NCBI GenBank assembly: GCA_028282625.1
Contig: JANQHP010000077.1
Coordinates: forward strand, 1 to 18,768
Direction of reading: 5' to 3'
DNA length: 18,768 nucleotides
Source of the DNA: Rickettsiales bacterium
GTDB lineage: Bacteria; Pseudomonadota; Alphaproteobacteria; Rickettsiales; UBA8987
Every line of letters starts with the position of its first letter. Within the stretch, counting starts at the first letter, position 1. The notes beneath the pieces were generated by a model. It searched no databases. It was given only the letters and a program-made list of their open reading frames with translations, and was not told the origin of the DNA. Of this stretch, positions 7,727-14,520 are shown one piece after another. A program made the position numbers and the translations under genes.

Positions 7727-8932
7727 CTACCAGTCTTCTTGCGCCGACTTCATATTTTTACGAATAGCGGTAATAAAATAAGAAAGCCCATGAAAGCGTT
7801 TTTCATTGGCCGCCTGCATCAGCAACTTGATGAAATGCGGCAAATCATCGCATGCACGTGCACCACTTTCACGACGCGCCTCTTTTTCCATAAATTTAAT
7901 CACACGCACCACTACCTGTACCGCTTCATATAATTTTGGCGGCAACGAGGCACGTTCATAAAGCGCTTTTAGGCCGGCTTCATCATCTGCCACCAATTTA
8001 CGCACGTTGGAAAAAGGGACACCGGTAAAACGGGCCATGGTAATTTCGAATAAGCGCAAATGCCCTACGGCCAAAGCTGCCAGTGGCGTCGCACATCCCT
8101 CTTTTTCGGATTTATCCAACATCTGACTTAACACACCGCTGCCAGGCTGCAGCGCCATCAGGAGTTGGCCGTGACGCTCCAAATCATCAATCATCAAAAG
8201 CAGATCCTTATCGGCCTTATCCATTCCCATAAAGGTGAGCGCTGCCACCTCGCCGCTTTCTTGAAACAGCTCACGAATATCGGAAAAAGACTTTTTATAC
8301 TTGGTTTCCAAGTCCTTCTGGATGGCCGTAGAAACCGTTTTGGTCAAGTGCTCCACAATACGAGGCGGAAGCACATTCCGCGTAATAACCGACTCGACCA
8401 CCTGTTTGCTTTCGGCAAATTCATCCACCACCTGCTCCAAGTCGGTATCGCTAATATCTGCCTGGTCATTATGCAGCAGCGTTTCTACCACTTCAGCGTC
8501 ATGTGTTTCCACCAACGCACCTGAAACCTCTTGCGACACATTACTCCGGCTTGCAATGGCCAATTGCGCCTGATGTGTTTTGGTGGACTGGATAATATCA
8601 ACCAAATCATCATCACTCAGCACTTCAGAAAACTCTAGAATAGGCAGTGAAACCTCTTCCACATCTCGTGCCAGCGTGTTGACCACATCCGCAGGAATCA
8701 CATCGCTGGTCATTAGGTTTTCTGAAAGCGCTTTGCGTACCTCAATTTCAGCCTGCTTCATCAATAGGCGGAATATCTGCTCGGCCAGCTGCACCTGTGA
8801 AGAGGTCAGCTCCTTTTCATTATATTGATGCGAAAGCTTTTCAATCACTTGGATTTTCATGTCCGCCGATGGATTATCCATCAACGCCTTAATATCCTCG
8901 TGGGACAGCTTATCCTTTTCTGATAAAGGCAC
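7727..8932 (-). CDS. DUF2336 domain-containing protein
   Basis: The 401-aa product has no signal peptide and no membrane segment, so it should be cytoplasmic. It is almost wholly helical and acidic, with short repeated helix pairs (for example VVETLLHNDQADISDTDLEQ and VVESVITRNVLPPRIVEHL, about 145-195) that suggest a HEAT-like superhelix. This matches the alphaproteobacterial DUF2336 family, whose function is not established. The C-terminal third (AVQVVVRVIKFMEKEARR onward) is a separate helical part. The start is a GTG at 8930-8932, chosen because AAGGA lies 9 nt upstream. It sits between an rRNA-type pseudouridine synthase and sspB, which does not explain its role. I recognise the family, not a function. 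Confidence 0.75.
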   Translation of the reverse strand: MPLSEKDKLSHEDIKALMDNPSADMKIQVIEKLSHQYNEKELTSSQVQLAEQIFRLLMKQAEIEVRKALSENLMTSDVIPADVVNTLARDVEEVSLPILEFSEVLSDDDLVDIIQSTKTHQAQLAIASRSNVSQEVSGALVETHDAEVVETLLHNDQADISDTDLEQVVDEFAESKQVVESVITRNVLPPRIVEHLTKTVSTAIQKDLETKYKKSFSDIRELFQESGEVAALTFMGMDKADKDLLLMIDDLERHGQLLMALQPGSGVLSQMLDKSEKEGCATPLAALAVGHLRLFEITMARFTGVPFSNVRKLVADDEAGLKALYERASLPPKLYEAVQVVVRVIKFMEKEARRESGARACDDLPHFIKLLMQAANEKRFHGLSYFITAIRKNMKSAQEDW

Positions 8933-9029
8933 GCCTACTTATCCTTACTATCACTAACACGTGTTCATTCGATAATTACACCATAGAGTAGCACTTGTTT
9001 TTGCCACCATGCACAACGACCGCACAGTA

Positions 9030-9058
9030 GATATAGGAAAAAAAGACCGCCGATACAA
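9030..9058 (-). promoter_or_regulatory. Candidate promoter of the DUF2336 gene
   Basis: In the 136-bp gap, the minus strand shows TTGTAT (9053-9058), a 17-bp spacer containing T7, and TATATC (9030-9035). The match is modest. The leader would be about 90 nt. The T7 tract has no stable stem ahead of it, so I do not call it a terminator for the upstream gene. Confidence 0.3.
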
Positions 9059-9068
9059 GAGGAATACG

Positions 9069-9866
9069 CTAAGCGATATTATAGCCATCTTTTGTAAGGG
9101 AGCCTAAAGCAGAACCATCAATCTCACAGAGCTCTCCAGGACGCAGATCCTCTAGCGTAAATGGACCGTAACCTACACGTATAAGGCGAGATACCTGCCA
9201 TCCCATCTGTGCACATAGGCGCCGGATTTCACGGTTCTTCCCTTCATGCAACACCATATGCACCCAATGATTTTTGCCTTGCCCCTTTCGCTCTAAACGT
9301 GCCTCAACAGGAGCACATTGCACCGCTGGATTGTTGCCGCTTTTTGCAAGCCTCACACCCCCGCGCCAGCTATCTAGCGCCACCTGTGTAACATCACCGC
9401 GCACCCGCACACGATATTGACGTTTCCATTGATAGCGAGGATGTGCCAGCATCTCGGCGAGTGGGCCCTGGTTGGTCAACAACAATAACCCTTCGCTTTC
9501 TATATCCAGCCTTCCAACGGAAACCACGCGTGGAAGCGTCTCTGGCAACGCCTCAAAAATAGTGGGACGACCTTGTGGGTCATGATGCGTCGTAATCAAG
9601 CCTCGCGGCTTATAATAACGCCACAATCGTGGCGCTTCGGGCAAAGCCAGTGCTACATCATCCACACGCACTTCCTGGTCATCTTTCACATGCGTGGCAG
9701 GGTCTGTTACCACCACATGATCCACCTTCACGCGCCCTTGTGCAATACGCTGCTCCGCCTCTCTTCTGGAGCAAAGCCCTGCATGTGCAATATATTTTGC
9801 AAGGCGCTTTCCCTGCACGGAAGCATCTTGTGCGTCGTGCCTACCCTTCACGCGCGGCTTGAACAA
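9069..9866 (-). CDS. Pseudouridine synthase, RsuA/RluB/RluE family
   Basis: This enzyme converts a specific rRNA uridine to pseudouridine. An N-terminal S4 RNA-binding domain (about 20-70: KRLAKYIAHAGLCSRREAEQ) is joined to the catalytic domain. The catalytic Asp is D121 in VGRLDIESEGLLLLTNQG (117-134), and KNREIRRLCAQMGWQVSRLI near the C terminus is the family's RIR-type motif. The length is normal for the RluB/RsuA group; 23S (RluB-like) is likelier than 16S, but the target is not proven. The start is uncertain: there is no ATG. The longest frame begins at a TTG (9864-9866) overlapping the upstream hydrolase gene by 26 bp, with AAAGG only 3 nt ahead. GTG codons at residues 6 (9849-9851) and 17 (9816-9818) are alternatives, and all keep the S4 domain. 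Confidence 0.9.
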   Translation of the reverse strand: MFKPRVKGRHDAQDASVQGKRLAKYIAHAGLCSRREAEQRIAQGRVKVDHVVVTDPATHVKDDQEVRVDDVALALPEAPRLWRYYKPRGLITTHHDPQGRPTIFEALPETLPRVVSVGRLDIESEGLLLLTNQGPLAEMLAHPRYQWKRQYRVRVRGDVTQVALDSWRGGVRLAKSGNNPAVQCAPVEARLERKGQGKNHWVHMVLHEGKNREIRRLCAQMGWQVSRLIRVGYGPFTLEDLRPGELCEIDGSALGSLTKDGYNIA

Positions 9867-10557
9867 AGGCCTTTAAAATGGCCGTATCAAAGGGGGTGAC
9901 TTCATATTCAGGGTGCCACACCACCCCTAAGCCAAAGCGCTTGCCGGGAAAAGAAAAGGCTTCAATCACACCGTCGGGTGCCCTTGCTTCGACTACAACG
10001 TGATTGCTTGTTTCCACCACCCCCTCTTGGTGGTGACTGTTTACCTCTGCCTGCAACTTGTCCGTAATTTGGTGCAACAAGCCACCTTCTTCTATATGCA
10101 AATCATGTGCCACCTGTTCGCAACCAAGGCTCGTGGTACGGTGATCAATCTCACTCTTTGCATGTGCCGCAATATCTGCCGTTAATTTACACCCATGCAT
10201 ACCAGCAAGCAGCTGCATACCCGCGCAAATGCCCAGCACAGGCATATCTGCCGCTAACGCCTCTTTGGCAATGGCCTGGTCAAATTGCACCCTTGAGGAA
10301 GCATCACCATAAAGCGACGCATGTGCTTCTTCCACATACCACGCTTTTGGCCAAGCAAAATCACCGCCGGGGATCAACAAGCCATCTATATGCCCTAAAT
10401 AAGAGGGGATATGCTCATGCACGTAAGGAATGCCAACCGGCACACCGCCTGCGCGCGTGATGGAATCAAAGTAATGCTCACGTAGCGCGTGGTGGGGTCG
10501 CGGGGAGTAGGTCCCCTCTTCCTGCCAGTCTAATGTAATCCCGATGAGCGGTCGCAT
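9841..10557 (-). CDS. Class I glutamine-amidotransferase-like hydrolase (peptidase C26, PuuD-like)
   Basis: The 238-aa product belongs to the C26 group, which includes gamma-glutamyl-gamma-aminobutyrate hydrolase (PuuD). The catalytic triad is visible: Cys111 in LGICAGMQLLAG, and His215 and Glu217 in VVWHPEYE. The N-terminal RPLIGITLDW, DGLLIPGGDF (58-67) and the NSHHQEGV segment also fit. Members hydrolyse gamma-glutamyl amides, for instance in putrescine breakdown, but no other polyamine genes are nearby, so the substrate is open. The ATG at 10555-10557 has a good AAGGG site. It starts 14 nt after the TIMP-like gene and overlaps the pseudouridine synthase gene, suggesting one transcript. 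Confidence 0.87.
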   Translation of the reverse strand: MRPLIGITLDWQEEGTYSPRPHHALREHYFDSITRAGGVPVGIPYVHEHIPSYLGHIDGLLIPGGDFAWPKAWYVEEAHASLYGDASSRVQFDQAIAKEALAADMPVLGICAGMQLLAGMHGCKLTADIAAHAKSEIDHRTTSLGCEQVAHDLHIEEGGLLHQITDKLQAEVNSHHQEGVVETSNHVVVEARAPDGVIEAFSFPGKRFGLGVVWHPEYEVTPFDTAILKAFVQAAREG

Positions 10558-10571
10558 GGGTGCACCCTTTA

Positions 10572-11045
10572 CTATTGCAAATGGTCATAAGGATTAGAAG
10601 CATGTGGATGCACTGACACAAAAGGGAAAAAGCGTAATGCCCTTAAATCCTCTTCTGCTTCATAAAAAAACTCGCTGGTGCGCCCACACACACTAACTTG
10701 CAAAGCTCCTTGCGTATTTTTAAATGCAAAGACCAGATATTGCATGCCGCTAAGAAAATGGAAACCGCAAGCCTGCTTGTCCACGTGTGTCTTGACGGTA
10801 ATATATTCTTCTTCCGGCCCTTTCCACACAGCATGCGCTCGAAGAATCACGTCGGCCAAACCGTTGGAGGCCTCAAGATCCTCTGCTTCAGGTGTTTTGA
10901 CCGAAGACACAATCCCGCTAAACACCGCATCGGCCATTAAAAAACCTTGCTCAAAGTCTGAGCGTGCACAGCTGCATGCCGTGGCACTCTGCGGTAAAAA
11001 AACCCAGATAAAAAGTAACGTAAAAAGAGAAAAACGAAGAGGCAT
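10572..11045 (-). CDS. Exported TIMP/NTR-like protein
   Basis: From the ATG at 11043-11045 this is 157 aa. A signal peptide (PLRFSLFTLLFIWVFLPQSATA) ends right before CSCARS, so the mature protein would begin Cys-Ser-Cys. A domain with a hydrophobic ADAVFSGIVSSV strand (38-49), VWKGPEEEYITVKT and QYLVFAF follows. The four mature-region Cys are C24, C26, C93 and C120. The N-terminal C-x-C and the spacing to the later cysteines resemble the N-terminal domain of tissue inhibitors of metalloproteinases (netrin-like fold), of which bacterial homologues exist with unknown function. An imperfect lipobox (ATAC) means a lipoprotein is possible. The upstream in-frame extension overlapping aroQ was rejected because it would bury the signal peptide; the ATG chosen lacks a clear ribosome site. 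It lies 11 nt past aroQ. Confidence 0.7.
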   Translation of the reverse strand: MPLRFSLFTLLFIWVFLPQSATACSCARSDFEQGFLMADAVFSGIVSSVKTPEAEDLEASNGLADVILRAHAVWKGPEEEYITVKTHVDKQACGFHFLSGMQYLVFAFKNTQGALQVSVCGRTSEFFYEAEEDLRALRFFPFVSVHPHASNPYDHLQ

Positions 11046-11055
11046 AATGTTGATA

Positions 11056-11493
11056 TCACGTTTTGGTTGAATCGAGTAAAGCACGCAGTGCCAGCACATA
11101 ACCTTCGCCACCCAACCCACAAATCACTCCTTTTACCACTGGGGAAAGGTAGGAATGATGACGAAAATCTTCACGCGCATAAATATTGGAAAGATGGACC
11201 TCAATGGTTGGGATGGTAAGGGCGGAAACCGCGTCTCGAAGGGCAACAGAGCTGTGCGTATAGGCTGCCGCATTTAAAATAAGCCCTGAGGCCTTCTGGC
11301 CCGCCTCTTGAATCCAATCGACCAGCTCCCCTTCCTGATTGCTTTGCCGCCATACGATTGCCACTTGCTGCTCTGCGGCCACAGCTTCGCACGCTGCCTG
11401 CCACTGCTCAAGCGTAGCGCTTCCATAAATCTCAGGCTCACGTGTGCCCAGCAAATTGAGATTAGGGCCATGTAAAATATAAATCACCGACAT
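11056..11493 (-). CDS. aroQ: 3-dehydroquinate dehydratase, type II
   Basis: This 145-aa enzyme removes water from 3-dehydroquinate in the shikimate pathway to aromatic amino acids; the type II form is a dodecamer unrelated to type I AroD. Family motifs: HGPNLNLLGTREPEIYG (8-24, with the active-site Tyr23 and the mobile-loop Arg18), LILNAAAYTHSSVAL (71-85), the catalytic His100 in IEVHLSN, and REDFRHHSYLSPV (107-119). The length is normal. The ATG at 11491-11493 faces thiS across a 75-bp divergent gap. In many proteobacteria accB-accC follow aroQ; here a TIMP-like gene does. Confidence 0.96.
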   Translation of the reverse strand: MSVIYILHGPNLNLLGTREPEIYGSATLEQWQAACEAVAAEQQVAIVWRQSNQEGELVDWIQEAGQKASGLILNAAAYTHSSVALRDAVSALTIPTIEVHLSNIYAREDFRHHSYLSPVVKGVICGLGGEGYVLALRALLDSTKT

Positions 11494-11568
11494 AATAAAC
11501 TAATGGTAGTTGTATTTTTTATTTCGAGCTTTAGTTTAAAGATGCTGCAACAAGAATAAAGTAGAAAT
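11494..11568. promoter_or_regulatory. Divergent AT-rich promoter gap between aroQ and thiS
   Basis: This 75-bp gap must drive both arms of the window. The plus strand offers TTGTAT (11510-11515) with a poor -10 (TAGTTT or TTTAAA), and the minus strand shows only poor matches. A small inverted repeat CTTTA-GTT-TAAAG lies at about 11530-11542. There is no room for, and no trace of, a TPP riboswitch. Confidence 0.35.
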
Positions 11569-11769
11569 ATGCGCATTACCCTAAATGGTCAGGAACAAAA
11601 CTTTTCTGCTCCCCTTACAATAGCGGAATTGGTTGAAAAACTTGAGCTAGAAGCAGAAAAAATTGCCATAGATTGCAACGCAGAAGTTATTGCGCGCAAT
11701 GCCTACGTAAAAACGCATCTGCAAGAAGGAGATACGGTAGAAATCATTCATTTTATTGGCGGTGGTTGA
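11569..11769 (+). CDS. thiS: Sulfur carrier protein ThiS
   Basis: This 66-aa ubiquitin-like carrier starts MRITLNGQEQNF and ends FIGGG. Its C-terminal Gly-Gly is adenylated and thiocarboxylated to donate sulfur for the thiazole ring of thiamine. LTIAELVEKL (16-25), a DCNAEVIAR strand and EGDTVEIIHFIGGG all fit the family. The thiG start lies one base beyond its stop, so the two are translationally coupled. No thiF (the activating enzyme), thiO/thiH or thiE is in the window. Confidence 0.93.
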   Translation: MRITLNGQEQNFSAPLTIAELVEKLELEAEKIAIDCNAEVIARNAYVKTHLQEGDTVEIIHFIGGG

Positions 11770-11770
11770 G

Positions 11771-12577
11771 ATGACAACGCAAGCAACAGCTAACGACGCC
11801 TTTAAGGTTGCCGGGCAATCTTTCTCTTCACGCTTGATTGTAGGCACGGGCCGCTATGCCTCTTTTGAGGAAACGGCGGCAGCCATTGAGGCTTCCGGTG
11901 CCGAAATTGTGACCGTGGCCGTCAGGCGGGTCAATATTGCAGAGGCCAATGCGCCGATGTTGCAAGATTATCTAAGCCCAAAGCACTACACTTACCTACC
12001 GAACACCGCAGGGTGCTACACCGCAGAAGAAGCGATGCGGGTGTTGCGCCTTGCCAGGGAAGCCGGTGGCTGGGAGTTGGTGAAGCTTGAAGTCATTGGC
12101 GATAAGCGCACGCTTTACCCCGATATGGAGGAGACGCTTAAAGCGGCTAAAGAACTGGTCAAAGAGGGTTTTAAGGTGATGGCCTATGCCACCGATGACC
12201 CTCTTTTTGCCAAAAAATTAGAAGATGTAGGCTGTGCGGCGATTATGCCGCTTGGGGCTCCTATTGGGTCAGGCCTTGGCCTGCAAAACCCGCTGAACAT
12301 TCAATTCATCATTGAAAACGCCTCTGTACCTATTTTAGTGGATGCGGGTGTGGGCACACCAAGCGATGCCGCCAAAGCCATGGAGCTTGGGTGTGATGGT
12401 GTGCTTATTAATACTGCCATTGCTAAAGCAAACGCGCCCATTCTTATGGCACAAGCGATGCGCAAGGCCGTGGAAGCCGGCCGGCAGGCTTTTCTTGCCG
12501 GTCCCATGGAGCAAGCATTCTACGCCAAGGCTTCTTCGCCCACAGGAGGACAGATAGGAAAAGAATATGCCTCCTAA
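11771..12577 (+). CDS. thiG: Thiazole synthase
   Basis: ThiG is a TIM-barrel enzyme that joins deoxyxylulose phosphate, dehydroglycine and sulfur from ThiS thiocarboxylate to make the thiazole phosphate of thiamine. The 268-aa frame from the ATG at 11771 has RLIVGTGRYASFEET (21-35), VTVAVRR (47-53), NTAGCYTAEEA (78-88), the Schiff-base Lys105 in ELVKLEVIGD, MPLGAPIGSGLGLQNP, and the phosphate-binding VDAGVGTPSDAA and GCDGVLINTAIA segments. A TTG five codons upstream, inside thiS, extends the frame but is less likely; the GGTGG across the thiS stop serves the ATG. A glycosyltransferase gene follows after 33 bp. Confidence 0.96.
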   Translation: MTTQATANDAFKVAGQSFSSRLIVGTGRYASFEETAAAIEASGAEIVTVAVRRVNIAEANAPMLQDYLSPKHYTYLPNTAGCYTAEEAMRVLRLAREAGGWELVKLEVIGDKRTLYPDMEETLKAAKELVKEGFKVMAYATDDPLFAKKLEDVGCAAIMPLGAPIGSGLGLQNPLNIQFIIENASVPILVDAGVGTPSDAAKAMELGCDGVLINTAIAKANAPILMAQAMRKAVEAGRQAFLAGPMEQAFYAKASSPTGGQIGKEYAS

Positions 12578-12610
12578 TAGAGAATAACACCACGTATCTT
12601 AGAAAATACC

Positions 12611-14101
12611 ATGCGTCACGTGCCTGCCTCCACAGAAGAAAATGCGCTTGCACTGCTTTATTTTCCGCTGGCGCTAGGCCTCATTATACTCCTGACCGCG
12701 TGGCGCTTGTTTGTGTTGCATGGCACGTTTGCGGGTGTGCATTTGCCACTTTCTTTTGATGAGGCGCAGTATTGGGCCTGGGCGCAAGACCCCGCATGGG
12801 GATATTTTTCCAAGCCACCCGTGATCGCCTGGCTGATGCACCTTTCCACCGAGTGGTGTGGCAGCGACAGCGCCTTTTGCATCCGTTTTTTTGCGCCTGT
12901 GCTACACGGGTTTACCGCACTGATGGTATGGGGGATTGCAAGGCACATATTTGGCGCACAAACCGCGCTATGGTCCTGCCTTGTCTATCTTTTATTACCT
13001 GGCGTTTCCTTTAGTTCCATTATATTTTCCACCGATGCTCCACTCATGGCATGTTGGGCACTGGCAACTTTTGCCTTCTTACGCGTGCTTGAAAATAGTC
13101 GCCATGTAAAATGGTGGATTATGTTCACCCTGGCATGTGGCTTGGGTCTCCTTAGCAAATACACCATGGTGCTTTTTGGCGCATCCGTGGGGCTGTATCT
13201 TATTAGCTCCCATGCCTCGCGACCTATGTTCTTAAAACCATTCTTCTGGCTCAGTGTTGCAGGCGCTTTGCTGCTGTTCCTGCCGAACATCCTATGGAAC
13301 TTCGAGCATGACTGGATAAGTTTCATGCACACGCAAACCAACGTTTTTTCCTTTGGATTTGGTTTGCAGCTGAAAAAAGGGTTGGAGTTCCTGCTTGGGC
13401 AATTTGGCGTGGTGGGGCCATTTTTTCTGGTATTGATGGTGGTGGCTCCTGGCATCTTGCGATGGGCAAAAGAAGAGGAAGAGTACCGGTTGCTTACCAT
13501 CTTCACGTTTTTGCCCATTCTTGCCGGCGTGCTGGTAGCCTTTATCTCCGGCGCACAGGCACATTGGAGTGCGCCTGCTTACATCACCGGTTCCATCATG
13601 ATTGCCTACTTCTTACAGCAAACGCCCTTTTTACAAATCATGCGGAAGGTTGTGCTTTTGCTCCATGCAGCCGTGCTAGTTATCGGGCTGCATTATACTC
13701 CCATCGCGTCTGCATTTGGCCTACCTGCCTTGCCGATGGAACGGCTGGAACGCTGGCATGCGTTAACGCGCCCCAGTGCCCTCTATCTGCATGAGCAGCA
13801 AGATGCCTTTTTGCTCACAGATGAACGCAAGGCTGCGGCAATACTTGGTTGGAGCCTAAGAAGCAAAGAAGGAAAGCCCTACCCAGTTCTTAAATGGAAC
13901 CCAAACCACTATGTGCATGATCACTATGATATGACAACCAACTTAAACAACTATATTGGTCGCAATATGATCCTTGTGACACGCCACCGCACCCCAGCCG
14001 ATATGGCACCCTACTTTATTGGGTGGCAAGAAATCAACCAACACACCATTGCGAATCAAACGTTCCGTTGGATTTACCTGGTCGGATTTAAGGGATATTA
14101 G
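12611..14101 (+). CDS. ArnT-like membrane glycosyltransferase, GT39/PMT family
   Basis: This 496-aa inner-membrane protein has about ten or more hydrophobic helices in its first 370 residues and a smaller soluble C-terminal part. The catalytic first periplasmic loop is clear: LSFDEAQYWAWAQDP (48-61), with the Asp-Glu pair D50/E51, followed by WGYFSKPPVIAWLMHL (63-78). FSSIIFSTDAPLMACWALA further on is also family-typical. Relatives transfer sugars from polyprenyl-phosphate donors to lipid A (ArnT) or proteins. Donor and acceptor cannot be read here, and no aminoarabinose genes are nearby. The ATG at 12611 has a weak ribosome site. No terminator follows. Confidence 0.88.
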   Translation: MRHVPASTEENALALLYFPLALGLIILLTAWRLFVLHGTFAGVHLPLSFDEAQYWAWAQDPAWGYFSKPPVIAWLMHLSTEWCGSDSAFCIRFFAPVLHGFTALMVWGIARHIFGAQTALWSCLVYLLLPGVSFSSIIFSTDAPLMACWALATFAFLRVLENSRHVKWWIMFTLACGLGLLSKYTMVLFGASVGLYLISSHASRPMFLKPFFWLSVAGALLLFLPNILWNFEHDWISFMHTQTNVFSFGFGLQLKKGLEFLLGQFGVVGPFFLVLMVVAPGILRWAKEEEEYRLLTIFTFLPILAGVLVAFISGAQAHWSAPAYITGSIMIAYFLQQTPFLQIMRKVVLLLHAAVLVIGLHYTPIASAFGLPALPMERLERWHALTRPSALYLHEQQDAFLLTDERKAAAILGWSLRSKEGKPYPVLKWNPNHYVHDHYDMTTNLNNYIGRNMILVTRHRTPADMAPYFIGWQEINQHTIANQTFRWIYLVGFKGY

Positions 14102-14121
14102 CTATATTGTAAATTTAAGAA

Positions 14122-14152
14122 TTGATTATACTATAATAGCTGCGTATAATCA
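14122..14152 (+). promoter_or_regulatory. Sigma70-type promoter overlapping a 9+9 bp inverted repeat
   Basis: TTGATT (14122-14127), a 17-bp spacer and a consensus TATAAT (14145-14150) form a good promoter, with transcription starting near 14157. The same bases carry a perfect inverted repeat, TGATTATAC (14123-14131) and GTATAATCA (14144-14152), separated by 12 bp so that the half-site centres are 21 bp (two helix turns) apart. A dimeric repressor bound here would cover both promoter elements. The next gene is the 91-aa orphan at 14194. Confidence 0.7.
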
Positions 14153-14193
14153 GCGCTCTTTTTATCCAAAAAAGCAAAAAACAAGGAAGCTAC

Positions 14194-14469
14194 ATGGACC
14201 ATCTGAAACATACGCTGGAAGAAGTCAAACTCAATAAAGATGTTGCTCCGGCAGACACAGCCCTCATGACCAATCCCGCTTATGTGAACAGCTCTGGTGA
14301 AGTGGTCAAAAATGCCCTCAATCGCGGGTTTGATGTCCTCCAGCTTGAAAATGGCGACATTGTCACCACAGGTACCAAAATTATTGTGACACGCTATAGC
14401 TGGAATGAGGAAACACAGGAAATGACGGTTGCTTCTGAGGAAGAACAGTCCCCACCTGATATTGACTAG
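14194..14469 (+). CDS. Small uncharacterised protein (91 aa)
   Basis: I do not recognise this family. The start is well supported: AAGGAAG lies 5 nt before the ATG and a strong promoter lies upstream. The product is acidic, has no Cys, no signal peptide and no membrane helix, so it should be a soluble cytoplasmic protein. A helical N terminus (HLKHTLEEVKLNKD) and a variable stretch lead into a compact beta-rich part, FDVLQLENGDIVTTGTKII to VTRYSWNEETQEM (about 46-78), before an acidic tail ending SPPDID. It stands alone between the GT39 gene and argG (51 bp to the argG start); lack of a terminator means readthrough into argG is possible. Confidence 0.75.
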   Translation: MDHLKHTLEEVKLNKDVAPADTALMTNPAYVNSSGEVVKNALNRGFDVLQLENGDIVTTGTKIIVTRYSWNEETQEMTVASEEEQSPPDID

Positions 14470-14520
14470 CTTGGCTTCATTTAGCGTTGTTGCTGCCCAC
14501 TACCCAACCGATATTTTATC

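Noticed and set aside
11046..11120. Longer N terminus for the TIMP-like protein
   Set aside because: It would overlap the end of aroQ and place 25 unrelated residues before a clean signal peptide.
11494..11568. TPP riboswitch ahead of thiS
   Set aside because: The gap is only 75 bp, AT-rich and shared with aroQ; none of the conserved thi-box bases are visible.
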